Assembly: GCA_030639495.1 (NCBI GenBank)
Contig: DAOWCP010000019.1
Coordinates: 1-30,503, forward strand
Length of the DNA: 30,503 nt
Origin: JAGLTN01 sp023135255
Lineage (GTDB): Bacteria; Planctomycetota; Phycisphaerae; Sedimentisphaerales; Anaerobacaceae
Reading direction: 5' to 3'
The translations under genes and the position numbers were made by a program. Below the pieces are notes generated by a model. The model made no database searches. It was not told the origin of the DNA and saw nothing but the letters and a program-made list of their open reading frames with translations. Shown in pieces: positions 1-8,400 of the stretch. The stretch's first letter is position 1. Each line of letters starts with the position of its first letter.

Positions 1-32
1 ATAAACGGTAAAATTCAATTGGGATCAGTATA
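1..32 (-). repeat. Dispersed repeat, copy 0 (cut by window edge)
   Basis: These bases match the right-hand end of the 103-bp repeat seen in full at 4844-4946, 8698-8801 and 19668-19770, including the box AATTGGGATCAGTATA. Read on the minus strand this is the 5' end of the element, so the rest lies beyond the left edge of the window. It begins 34 bp after the stop codon of the aminopeptidase gene. Any gene it leads into is outside the window. Confidence 0.85.
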
Positions 33-50
33 AAATGCCTCGTCAAGGCA
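31..50 (-). terminator. Weak hairpin after the aminopeptidase gene
   Basis: On the minus strand TGCCT and AGGCA (36-40 and 46-50) form a 5-bp stem with a 5-nt loop, followed by TTTTAT. It lies 16 bp after the stop codon of the M24 gene. The stem is short and the T run overlaps the end of repeat copy 0, so this is only a possible intrinsic terminator. Confidence 0.3.
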
Positions 51-66
51 ATTTGCCCCACAAAAA

Positions 67-1143
67 TCAAGCAAAGCCTGGTCCATGCGGGCAGGATTTG
101 CTTAGTACTTGACAGCCGGTTTCGGTTACCAGGACGTCATCTTCGATCCTGATGCCTAATTTTCCGGGGATGTAAATCGCTGGTTCTATGGTTATAATCT
201 GCCCGGCTTTTAGAACTTCTTTGCTCAATTGGTACAGAGTAGGTTTTTCGTGTATCTCAAGCCCTGTTCCATGCCCTGTGCCGTGGCCATAAACGGGAAA
301 ATTTGCTTTGGCGATTATTTCTCTGGCTACTTTATCGACATCGACTATTTTTTCACCAGCTTTGACTGCCTTTATAGCTTGTCTTTGAGCATTGCAGCAA
401 ACTTCATAGGCTTTTTTGTAAAGCTTCGATACTTTGCCTGTTGCGTAACATCTTGTAAGGTCACTACAGTAGCCTTGCACTTTAGCACCGAAATCAATAA
501 GAATTGTATCGTTTTTTTTCAGTTTTTTGTTTGTAGGCTGATGATGAGGCTGTGAAGCATTAGCGCCGAAAGCAACTATCGTATCGAAACTGTTAATTGA
601 AGCGCAGCAGTGAATCTCATAATCGATTATTGCTGCGAGCTGAGCTTCGGTGATACCGGGTTTTACCTGCTTTAGTGCTTTTGCAAGGGCATTTTTCGCG
701 ACTGTTATTGCTTTTCTCGTTGCGGAAAGCTCCATCGAGTCTTTAGTTTCTCTGCATGATTCTACTAAGCCGTCAACGGGCTTTATCTTGAGTTTGGTGT
801 CTTTTTTTAATGCTTTGAAATCTGATATTGAAGTTGAGCTTTCCAGAGCTGGCGTTTTTACGGATTTGTGTTTTTTCAGCAGTGAGAAAATCGCATACGG
901 CATCGATTTTTTTCGTTCGATAACTTTGCAGTATCGACATTGCTTTTGTGACTGCTCGGTGTATCTGCTATCGGTAACGAGGTAGACCGCTCTTTTAAAA
1001 ACAACCACCCAGCTGTCGTCGCCGAGAAATCCGGTAAGATAAGTTACGTTTGCAACGGCTGTAACAATAAGACAATCGAGATTTTTTTCTTTCAGAAGAG
1101 ACTGTAACTTTTTAACACGTTTTTCAATAACCGCAGAATTCAT
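67..1143 (-). CDS. Xaa-Pro aminopeptidase, M24 family
   Basis: Cytosolic dinuclear-metal peptidase that removes N-terminal residues preceding proline (family knowledge). Residues 1-130 form a creatinase-like N-terminal domain; the rest is the pita-bread catalytic domain. All five metal ligands are visible: D217 (in ILIDFG), D228 (in YCSDLTR), H291 (second His of HGTGHGTG), E320 (in TIEPAIY) and E334 (in RIEDD). The length of 358 residues fits the short PepQ/YqhT-type group. ATG at 1143 is chosen over ATG at 1149 because the AAGGA sequence lies 7 nt before the former but abuts the latter. The gene is transcribed divergently from the rhomboid gene, with a candidate promoter at 1185-1212. Family assignment is firm. 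The exact substrate (dipeptide or longer peptide) cannot be read from the sequence. Confidence 0.93.
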   Translation of the reverse strand: MNSAVIEKRVKKLQSLLKEKNLDCLIVTAVANVTYLTGFLGDDSWVVVFKRAVYLVTDSRYTEQSQKQCRYCKVIERKKSMPYAIFSLLKKHKSVKTPALESSTSISDFKALKKDTKLKIKPVDGLVESCRETKDSMELSATRKAITVAKNALAKALKQVKPGITEAQLAAIIDYEIHCCASINSFDTIVAFGANASQPHHQPTNKKLKKNDTILIDFGAKVQGYCSDLTRCYATGKVSKLYKKAYEVCCNAQRQAIKAVKAGEKIVDVDKVAREIIAKANFPVYGHGTGHGTGLEIHEKPTLYQLSKEVLKAGQIITIEPAIYIPGKLGIRIEDDVLVTETGCQVLSKSCPHGPGFA

Positions 1144-1450
1144 GTCCATTCCTTTTTAAATATTTTTTAATTTCGCAGACGTAAAATATAATAGTTTGAC
1201 ATTACCAGACAAGGAAAAATATTAAAAGGAAAAACATTTTCCCTGGTTTATTTGAAGCGTTAAAAGTGGTTTAAGATGGGGGAATTCGAACCAATTGGCT
1301 TAAAACCACGTAAACGAACTAAATAAGCAGGATATGTCAATAGAGTATTAAGTTTTTGTTTTATAGCCTTGTCTATAAAGCCTGCTGTTATTACAATACG
1401 CCCTCTTATTAGTTGATATTGACTTTTTGTAATTTTATTGAGTACATAAT
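1144..1450. other. Divergent intergenic region with an imperfect hairpin
   Basis: This stretch of about 307 bp separates the aminopeptidase and rhomboid genes. It holds the candidate promoter at 1185-1212 and an imperfect inverted repeat: GTGGTTTAAG (1266-1275) against CTTAAAACCAC (1299-1309), with a one-base bulge. The loop contains, on the minus strand, GGTTCGAATTCC, which resembles a tRNA T-arm but has an extra T and no tRNA body. A 74-codon minus-strand reading frame (1260-1484) crosses the region into the rhomboid gene and looks spurious. Towards the rhomboid gene, TTGATA (1413-1418), 17 bp and TATTGA (1436-1441) could be a promoter giving an almost leaderless transcript. Confidence 0.5.
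1185..1212 (-). promoter_or_regulatory. Candidate sigma70-type promoter for the aminopeptidase gene
   Basis: On the minus strand TTGTCT (1207-1212), a 16-bp spacer and TATATT (1185-1190) precede the start codon by about 40 nt. The region is AT-rich, so a chance match is possible. Confidence 0.4.
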
Positions 1451-2635
1451 ATGCTTTTACCGATTCGAACAAGTATCCGTCCAAGACAGACGCCTTACGC
1501 TAATTATGCGTTAATCATCCTGAACGTTATCATCTTTTTGCTTACATATGCACCGCATTACACCGGTATGGGGCGAACTGTCGAGCCTTTAAGGCAAGGG
1601 GCAAACGCTTTGATGCTTACACCGGCACATCTGCACTTGTGGCAGTTCATTACGTATGCATTTCTGCACGCAAGTACAACTCATATTTTCGGCAATATGT
1701 TCTTTTTGTTTTTGTTCGGCAATAATGTTAACGGCAAACTTGGCAATATAGGGTATATCTGCTTTTATCTTGCCGGCGGAATCTTCAGCGGAATAGGGCA
1801 TATTATGGTAGGCGGAGGTAATGTCCTTGGGGCAAGCGGAGCTGTTGCTGCGGTCACCGGTGCATACCTTGTATTATTCCCGCGGACTTTGATAACAATT
1901 ATTTACTGGTTCATCTTTATCGGCACGATGGAAGTGCCGGCATTGTATTTTATAGCATTTAAAATGATATTCATCGATAATATGTTAGCTCGAGACCCAT
2001 CTAATCTCGTCGCTTACGATGCACACCTTTCAGGTTATGCATTCGGGATGGTGGCAATGCTCATACTGCTTTGGACCCATCTTCTGGCAAGTGACGGAAT
2101 AGATTTTGTGGTTACGCTGAAACAATGGAACAGAAGAAGGCTATACCGCGATTCTGTTTCACAAGGCCGTGACCCATTTACTGGCATGGCAACGAAGAAA
2201 ATAAAAGTTGAAGAGGTTAAAAAGACTCCCCAGCAAGTTCAGCAGCAGCAAAAGCTCCTGCAGCTGCGCAGCGAGATAACCAGCAGACTTGGTCAGCAGA
2301 ATATTTCCGCAGCAGCCAGTCTTTACCTCGAACTGATGGAGACAGACAGCCGACAGATATTGCCTAAACAAAATCTGCTCGATATTGCTAACCAACTAAG
2401 CAGTGAGAAAAAACACAGCCATGCAGCAATGGCTTACGAGCAGTTCCTGGAAAATTATGGAAATTATGAATACAGTGAACAAGTTCAGCTGATGCTGGGT
2501 ATCATTTACAGTCGGTACCTTGAAAACTCCGAACTGGCGGTTAAGTATCTAAAGCAAGCTATGAAAAAGCTTACCGACGCTGGTCAGCTTCAAATGTGTA
2601 AAGAAGAACTTAATAAACTGCAAAGCGATTTTTAG
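1451..2635 (+). CDS. Rhomboid-family intramembrane serine protease with helical C-terminal tail
   Basis: Polytopic inner-membrane protease that cleaves substrates within the membrane (family knowledge). Roughly six or seven hydrophobic segments lie between residues 18 and 212. The catalytic dyad is present: S129 in GASG and H192 in AHLSGYAFG. The structural HxxxN motif is present as H78-N82, just after H73. The first residues are polar and basic. After residue 215 there is a soluble cytoplasmic-type tail of about 180 residues. It is Gln/Lys-rich (residues 255-275) and then helical, with spacing reminiscent of TPR helices (around 275-390, for example AAMAYEQFLENYGN). ATG 1451 is the only good start because an in-frame TGA lies 9 nt upstream. 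No Shine-Dalgarno sequence is seen, which together with the promoter at 1413-1441 suggests a very short leader. Substrate unknown. Confidence 0.9.
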   Translation: MLLPIRTSIRPRQTPYANYALIILNVIIFLLTYAPHYTGMGRTVEPLRQGANALMLTPAHLHLWQFITYAFLHASTTHIFGNMFFLFLFGNNVNGKLGNIGYICFYLAGGIFSGIGHIMVGGGNVLGASGAVAAVTGAYLVLFPRTLITIIYWFIFIGTMEVPALYFIAFKMIFIDNMLARDPSNLVAYDAHLSGYAFGMVAMLILLWTHLLASDGIDFVVTLKQWNRRRLYRDSVSQGRDPFTGMATKKIKVEEVKKTPQQVQQQQKLLQLRSEITSRLGQQNISAAASLYLELMETDSRQILPKQNLLDIANQLSSEKKHSHAAMAYEQFLENYGNYEYSEQVQLMLGIIYSRYLENSELAVKYLKQAMKKLTDAGQLQMCKEELNKLQSDF

Positions 2636-2647
2636 AAACTTTTAGTA

Positions 2648-2685
2648 AACCCGGGCAAACAGAAAAAAGTTGACAATCCCGGGTT
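2648..2685. repeat. Inverted repeat AACCCGGG/CCCGGGTT overlapping a promoter
   Basis: Perfect 8-bp arms lie at 2648-2655 and 2678-2685. The right arm falls inside the spacer of the promoter at 2670-2698. It could be a regulator-binding site or part of a terminator of the rhomboid gene. No T run follows it, so the regulator site is the better reading. Confidence 0.45.
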
Positions 2686-2698
2686 CTGTTGCTAATTT
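2670..2698 (+). promoter_or_regulatory. Sigma70-type promoter for the SH3 protein gene
   Basis: A consensus TTGACA (2670-2675) is followed after exactly 17 bp by TAATTT (2693-2698). The predicted start is about 65 nt before the chosen start codon at 2769. Confidence 0.6.
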
Positions 2699-2768
2699 TG
2701 AACAGTGATGTTATTTTTGTTGTTTTAATGTATTTTCAAACGAAAACCCTATTTTGGGAGATATGATA

Positions 2769-3971
2769 ATGAAATTTCGTACTATACTTTTTGTTTTAGC
2801 TGGTCTTATTTTTCTGACTTCTTTTGCACCGACAGCAATCGCAGAAGACGATGATGTTACATTTCCATATATTGCCCGGATAACACGGAATAACCTGAAT
2901 ATGCGCAGCGGACCAGGGACAAATTATTATCGCTGCGGCAAGCTGAATGAATCCAACCGCATTAAGGTTGTTTCTCGTCGATTCAGCTGGTCGAGGGTCG
3001 TTCCACCAGCGGGCAGTTTTTCATGGATATCCGCTCAATATGTCAGTAATGGCAAGGTGACTGGAGATTCGGTAAGGGTTTATGCGGGCAGCAATTATGA
3101 GGAGCCTGAGCATTCAACCACTATGCAGATAAAGCTTGATAAGGGCGATAAAGTTACCATTATCGGGGAAAAGCAAGGCGATTATTATAAGATACAACCA
3201 CCTATCGGTGCGTATCTGTGGGTAAAAACTTCATATACAAAATATGTCGGCCCAGCTAAGCCGGTAACACCCGCGAAATCTGCTGAAAAAGTAAAACCGG
3301 CACCGGAGCCTGTCAAAAAGGATAAGCCAGGAGCAATAATTCCGCTTGATAAAAAAGTCGCCAAAAAGACAGAAGAAGGAAAAAAAGAAGCCCAAACCAA
3401 AATTGTTGAAACTTCGCTTCCTGTTGAATCGCAGGAGCTTAAAAAATATTATGAGCTTAAAAAACAGATTGATGATGAAAAAATCAAACCTTTGCTGGAA
3501 CAGAACTACGAAAAGTTTAAAAAGGCTCTTGCAGTGATAAGCGAAAACAAAAAGGCCGGCAAAGCTGCGAGATATTCGAAATTTTCGCTCGACCAGATAA
3601 AAAGATATGAGCTGGCAATGTCAGTAGCTAAAGAGATGGAGATTCAGAACAAACAGCTTGAACAGGCCAAGGAAAAAATCAGGAAAGCACTGGAAGCTAA
3701 ACTGGCTGAGAACCCGGACCTGGGTAAATATACAGTTATCGGCACTCTTAAGACTTCAAACGTTTATAGCGTCAAGCTTAAGATGAAACATTACCGCATT
3801 GTTGACGATGCAGGCAAAACCGTCTGCCACGCTTTGCCTGATGAATCTGCTGTCGATATCGACACCAAGGATATGATAGACAAAAAGGTTGGCCTGGCTG
3901 GTAAGGTTGAGCCTCACAAGCAAACATCTGGCGCGTTGGTAATATTTACAAAGGTAGAACTGCTGGAATAA
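2769..3971 (+). CDS. Secreted protein with two bacterial SH3 domains
   Basis: Exported protein of unknown specific role; bacterial SH3 domains commonly bind peptidoglycan or other envelope ligands (family knowledge). Residues 1-25 are a signal peptide with a likely cut after AIA. The first SH3 domain covers about residues 33-92 and has the typical LNMRSGPGTNYY start. A second covers about 96-162 (SVRVYAGSN, later GAYLWVKTSY). A Pro/Lys/Glu-rich linker (about 165-215) leads into a charged coiled coil (about 220-315). A C-terminal beta-rich segment of about 80 residues starts at YTVIGTLKTSNVYSVK and looks like a small OB- or SH3-like fold. Start ATG 2769 is chosen because GGGAG lies 8 nt upstream; the earlier ATG at 2763 and TTG at 2754 are too close to or overlap this site. 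The gene has its own promoter (2670-2698) and a strong terminator, so it is probably monocistronic. Confidence 0.85.
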   Translation: MKFRTILFVLAGLIFLTSFAPTAIAEDDDVTFPYIARITRNNLNMRSGPGTNYYRCGKLNESNRIKVVSRRFSWSRVVPPAGSFSWISAQYVSNGKVTGDSVRVYAGSNYEEPEHSTTMQIKLDKGDKVTIIGEKQGDYYKIQPPIGAYLWVKTSYTKYVGPAKPVTPAKSAEKVKPAPEPVKKDKPGAIIPLDKKVAKKTEEGKKEAQTKIVETSLPVESQELKKYYELKKQIDDEKIKPLLEQNYEKFKKALAVISENKKAGKAARYSKFSLDQIKRYELAMSVAKEMEIQNKQLEQAKEKIRKALEAKLAENPDLGKYTVIGTLKTSNVYSVKLKMKHYRIVDDAGKTVCHALPDESAVDIDTKDMIDKKVGLAGKVEPHKQTSGALVIFTKVELLE

Positions 3972-4009
3972 TCGCGTTTATACGCTATGTTATTTAATAA
4001 AGCAATTAC

Positions 4010-4049
4010 AGCCGGTTGTTAATAACTAAACAATCGGCTTTGTTTTTTT
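4010..4049 (+). terminator. Rho-independent terminator of the SH3 protein gene
   Basis: AGCCGGTTGTT (4010-4020) pairs with AACAATCGGCT (4029-4039) in an 11-bp stem with one G-U wobble, followed by TTTGTTTTTTT. It separates the SH3 gene from the convergent M14 gene. Confidence 0.88.
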
Positions 4050-4059
4050 CATTCATAAC

Positions 4060-4818
4060 TTATCGTATATCCTGTGGATACATTATCGCGGCGAGCATCA
4101 TTTTGCCGTAGCGTTGCCAGATTTGATCTTCGTTCAGACTGGTGTCAGATTCGTGCAGTTCTACCGTGATGATTGGTATGGAGAGAGTTATGCCGGCGTA
4201 TGAGCCGAGTGAGCCCGGCCTAGCGCCGAGTTTTTTAACTTCCAGATCGCAATATTTACCCATCTTTAAAGCAATGTCAACTGCTGGGCCGTCATAATCT
4301 ATGCAGGCGAAAGGCTGATGCAGGCTAAGTATCCTATCGGGGTTGTATTTTACTAAAAGCTCTTTTATGACAACAGATTCGGGTTCACTAAGCCCGGCGG
4401 TTCCGTATCGGGGTTTGTTTATTCTGTTAACAGCCTCAAAGTTTCGATTCAGGTCTACGCCTCTTGCGTTGAAGCGGGTATTAGCGGCTAAACCGTCAGG
4501 ATTTGCGACCGGCATCAAAATAACCTTTCTGCCATTTAGCAGTTGAGGGTTCGATCTTAGATGCTCAAGCAGCGCATTTACCAGAGTCGTACTTGCTGGT
4601 TCGTCGCCATGGATCGCACCCATGATAAATATGACATCATCACCTGTGCCCATTACAAAATATTGTATCTTTCGATTCTGGACGGAGTAGCCGGCTATAA
4701 AACTTCGGTAAGCAGGTCTAAGTACAGCCGGGGTATCAGATGCAATTCTTTGACAGCCGGTAAGAACAAGAAACTGAGCTAAGCACAAAACAATTAAAGA
4801 GCTGGTCTTCATATTCAT
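4060..4818 (-). CDS. M14-family zinc carboxypeptidase/amidase lipoprotein (MpaA-like)
   Basis: Predicted envelope lipoprotein with a zinc carboxypeptidase fold, closest in type to murein-peptide amidases (MpaA) and succinylglutamate-desuccinylase-like proteins. Zinc ligands are visible as H70 and E73 in HGDE and H167 in SLHQP. The substrate-binding segment is RFNARGVDLNRNF (about 115-127), and the general base is E220 in ITVELHE. The signal sequence ends with the lipobox LTGC (C22). It may trim peptidoglycan peptides on the periplasmic side, which is inference. A start at 4818 or 4812 gives a proper signal sequence; the frame stays open to 4932 but that extension runs into repeat copy 1 and would bury the signal peptide. 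No clear Shine-Dalgarno sequence lies within 12 nt of the start. The repeat copy ends 25 nt upstream and brings AAGGG. Confidence 0.87.
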   Translation of the reverse strand: MNMKTSSLIVLCLAQFLVLTGCQRIASDTPAVLRPAYRSFIAGYSVQNRKIQYFVMGTGDDVIFIMGAIHGDEPASTTLVNALLEHLRSNPQLLNGRKVILMPVANPDGLAANTRFNARGVDLNRNFEAVNRINKPRYGTAGLSEPESVVIKELLVKYNPDRILSLHQPFACIDYDGPAVDIALKMGKYCDLEVKKLGARPGSLGSYAGITLSIPIITVELHESDTSLNEDQIWQRYGKMMLAAIMYPQDIR

Positions 4819-4843
4819 AATCAGTTTACCAAAACTTTCCAGG

Positions 4844-4946
4844 TATACCCTTAAGGGTAGTAAATGTCCGCGAATAAATCCGTAACTTATTATTTTTAAG
4901 TTATTTACCCGCGGATAAACGGGTAAATTCAATTGGGATCGGTATA
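4844..4946 (-). repeat. Dispersed hairpin repeat, copy 1, upstream of the M14 lipoprotein gene
   Basis: A full 103-bp copy, differing from copy 4 at 10 of 103 positions by ungapped hand alignment. Read on the minus strand it runs from TATACCGATCCCAATT to ACCCTTAAGGGTATA. It starts one base after the stop codon of the PNPOx-like gene and ends 25 bp before the M14 start. The central stem pairs CCGCGGGTAAAT with ATTTATTCGCGG, then AACTT with AAGTT, with a 4-nt ACGG bulge. This copy alone also has the perfect alternative pairing ATTTACCCG with CGGGTAAAT. Confidence 0.93.
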
Positions 4947-4947
4947 A

Positions 4948-5325
4948 TTAAGCTAACTTCTCCGCTCCGCTGTAAACTTCTTCGACATGGAGAATCGCCG
5001 CCGCTACTTTCGGCAGATCCTCACGAACCCAATTCTTCATATCGTCAAATATTGGTCCATTAGTTAAATATTCAAACGAACCTTTCACCTGGAAGCTTTT
5101 GCGGTCTTTGGTAATAAACAAAAGCGAACCTTTGCTACCGGCGGCGATATTGGCCCTGGTCTTATCAAAATAATTATCAGTGATGACGATTTTGTCATCA
5201 GCAATTTTCTTTACGCATGCAACATAAACTGAGTTTGGCAGCCCATCACTATTAACTGTAGTAAGTACCATTGTGTCTTCAATATTGTCCCACTGATTTT
5301 TTACTGCTTCCGGTAGATTAGCCAT
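4948..5325 (-). CDS. Pyridoxamine 5'-phosphate oxidase-like (FMN-binding split barrel) protein
   Basis: Small cytosolic protein of 125 residues with the split-barrel PNPOx-like pattern: an N-terminal helix, then TMVLTTVNSDGLPNSVYVA, a later strand DKIVITDNYFDKTRANI, and KGSLLFITKDRKSFQVKGSFEY. This family binds FMN or related cofactors and includes flavin reductases and stress-linked proteins. The short size argues against a true PdxH. The start has AAGGAAGG about 10 nt upstream. The stop codon is followed after one base by repeat copy 1, so a transcript that reads on would carry the repeat as the leader of the M14 gene. Substrate and role cannot be inferred. Confidence 0.82.
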   Translation of the reverse strand: MANLPEAVKNQWDNIEDTMVLTTVNSDGLPNSVYVACVKKIADDKIVITDNYFDKTRANIAAGSKGSLLFITKDRKSFQVKGSFEYLTNGPIFDDMKNWVREDLPKVAAAILHVEEVYSGAEKLA

Positions 5326-5405
5326 TTTCTAAAAGCCTTCCTTTCATTTTCTGTATAAAATTGAGATGCTGATGGTATTATTAATCAAACTTAATTTCAA
5401 ATGCT

Positions 5406-8400
5406 TTATTTTTCAGATTTTTTATTCGGGCTTATAACTTCGAGAGTTTGTTCTAATACCGGCAGAGGTTTTGCATTCACTTTAGGTGCATCGTAACTTC
5501 CAGTGACATCAACCCGCAAAACAGCGCTGCCTAATCCCTCAGCCAGCGACTGAAGTACTGACGGGTCAACTGTCGCAACTCTGCTGCCTCTTGCAAAGAG
5601 CTTAAGATTTATGTCCTTGGTTTTTATATCAACCCACCCTGAGCCGTTAAATGCCAGACTTTCGCCAGCAAGATCGATCCGGTCAATATTGAGCATATTC
5701 TTTTCAATGTATGAACTGACAAATAATCTTTCAAAGGCGAAATTTGTCGGCTCATCAAGTTTTAATATCTGAAGCACATTTGCTATGGGTGAAAGCTTAC
5801 CGACTTTCATATCAGTTATTACTATGGAGCAACGCCCTATTCTGGTCTGGTCATTGCCGATTATGCCCTGAAATGCCGCTGAACCTCCTAATATACCGGT
5901 AGAATAACCACTATCCGACTGATCCTGTTGCTTTTTAATTAGTTCATGAAGGTCGATATTTCCAAATGCAACATCAACAAGATACTGCCATGGACCCTCT
6001 TCGATCTGCTTAAATTTAAAACCGCCTATAAAGCGACCATCATAACAATCGGCTATTACATCTTCTGCAGACCACAACTTCCGAGCTGGGTCGTAATTCA
6101 CCTTAGCCTGCATATCTGTAAGCTCTTTGCCTTTGACCCGCAGTCTTTGAGCATTGATCGACGCATCAGCATTAAAAATACCACGACCATGATGATAAAG
6201 TATTTTTATTTTAATTATTGAATCAAGATCGCTGACACTTTTTTCAGGGGTAAAACTGCATGAGTTAAGCTTTAGCGAACCATCTATATCAAATATCTTT
6301 TTCTTATCAACATCGGTTGTAATATTAAGCTTTGGTACATTCAGGCTGAATCTGCCTGTGGGTGAAAACTTATCGTATATCTTTTTGAACTTCTCAGGGA
6401 TCGCCAGTTTGAATCTCTGGTCAAACATAAGATCATTAGCATCAAAACTAAACTGAGCACTTTTAAAAGTCTTTTCAGATAATTGAATTTGACCATTAGC
6501 GATGATCTGATATTTCTGCCGGGTATTTTTGATACCTCCAACGGAGTTTGCCCTGATGTTTTCCAATTTGATTATATCTTCATTGATGTCTATTCTGCCG
6601 AAAATATCTTTTAGCGGATATGGGAAAGGTTTGAAATTTATACTGCTGCCCTGACAATCAACGGTCAGGTGATACTCAGGCTTATCTTCCATTTTAAGCT
6701 TTTTCAACTTCGCACGAAAGTCAATGTTGCCGCTTGGCTGGAGCATTGATACAAACTTATCCATAGATTTCGGCATCAGGTCAAAAAGTGATTTTTCAAG
6801 CAGCGTATTTTTACCACCCACTGACATATCATATCTTAACTCATCTGCACCTTTGCCGGGCCAGATCTTACCATTAAGATCGATACTACTCTGACCATTT
6901 GCAATACCTTTGATATTATCAAGGGTTATAGTATCGGGACTGAAAACAGCTTTGCCGGATATATCAGAAATTTTGACCAGTGATTTGTTGATCTCAAAAG
7001 TTACGGTATTGAAAAACAACTCCGCAATAAACGTAATACGCTTATCACCCTGGAGGGGGGTGAAAACTTTTATGAGAGCATCCCCCATACCACCCGCAAC
7101 AAACTTGTCGTATAAATAGCGATGACTGTCCGGCAAAGCATTGGCAAGGTCTGAATCCAGATCGATGTTTGTCGCCTTGATTACGACATCATATTTCGGA
7201 CTACGAGTATTTGTGCCTGCAAGGTGGCCATTAAACGTCAGTTTTCTGTTGCCAACTTCGGAAATGAGATTTTTAACAAAAACCTCGGAAGGATCAAAAA
7301 CCAGCCTGCCATAAAGATTTTCTATCGGATAAGGGAAATATGTGCATTTAGCTTTAATTGATTTCAGATCAACGGTAAGTCTCTGCTGCTTGTCTTTTCC
7401 GGGCTCTTTTCTGAAACCGAATTCGATTCCCACTCGACCATAGGGGTCAAAAACCTTCCAGAGTTTTTTCTGCGAAGGTGTCAATATTGCAAAAAGTTCG
7501 TCATTGAGCAGCATATTGTCGCTGAGCAACTTAACATCATAATCCCAGCCTGCTTTTTTTTGTAGTATCTGCCCTTCGATCCTAAGGTCGATATCGTCGT
7601 GCTTAGCTACAAGATTATTTAAGATGACACTGTCTCGTGTAAAATCGATTCTGCCTCTAAGATCATTCAATTTGTAGGGATATTTGATGTCATAAAAATT
7701 TATCCCATTACAATTAACAGAGCCTTGGAATTTTACATTTTTTACATCATTGAAATTACCTTCTGCCTTAAGGGAAAAATCAAGCTGACCTGACGGATTG
7801 AAGCGATCGAAAACATTTTGCACCGAACCAAGTATGCCGAATTTTTTTAAAAGTTTTTTGCTGTCGATCGTCTCTTTCGCCGGCTCTTCTGTGGGCTTGT
7901 TCTGCAAATCACGAATGCTGACTCTTAAAGTAAAATTTTTATCCTGATCATAATTCAGCGCCGCTGCTAAAACGTCTATTGTCCACGGCTTTTCAAAGGC
8001 TGGTAATTCTACAGAAGAGAGTGACCCCGAAACGGTAAAAATACCGGGACCTATCTTTCCATTGAGGCTGCTCGGTTTTGCATAGCCCGGTCTCTGGGCA
8101 GTAGTGATGTAGAAATTGTAATTATCTTTTGTGGTTTTATCAGGAACGAGTTTGACCTCTAAAGGCACTTCCAGAGCGGTTTCACTTACGCCATTCGTGA
8201 TTTTGCTGTATTTAAGTATTCCTCTCTTGAGCCTTACCGTTGGTATTTTACCCGCTCCACCCTTTGGCGCAGTAAATTTCATGTCCAGAAAATTCCAGTG
8301 GTCGCTGTCTGTTTCATTTTGAACATCTAAAACAAAGTCTGAAACCATTATCTTCTTGAGTTGTGGTTTAAACATCAACAGGCTAAGAATCCCAAAACGA

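Noticed and set aside
1270..1305. tRNA gene on the minus strand, suggested by GGTTCGAATTCC
   Set aside because: The T-loop has an extra T so the required G53-C61 pair fails, and no D-arm, anticodon arm or acceptor stem is found upstream.
1260..1484. 74-codon minus-strand reading frame ending in RLRGFKPIGSNSPILNHF
   Set aside because: It overlaps the rhomboid start, has no ribosome site and the protein resembles nothing recognisable.
4819..4932. N-terminal extension of the M14 lipoprotein into repeat copy 1
   Set aside because: It would place 38 residues ahead of a good lipoprotein signal, and the codons come from the repeat.
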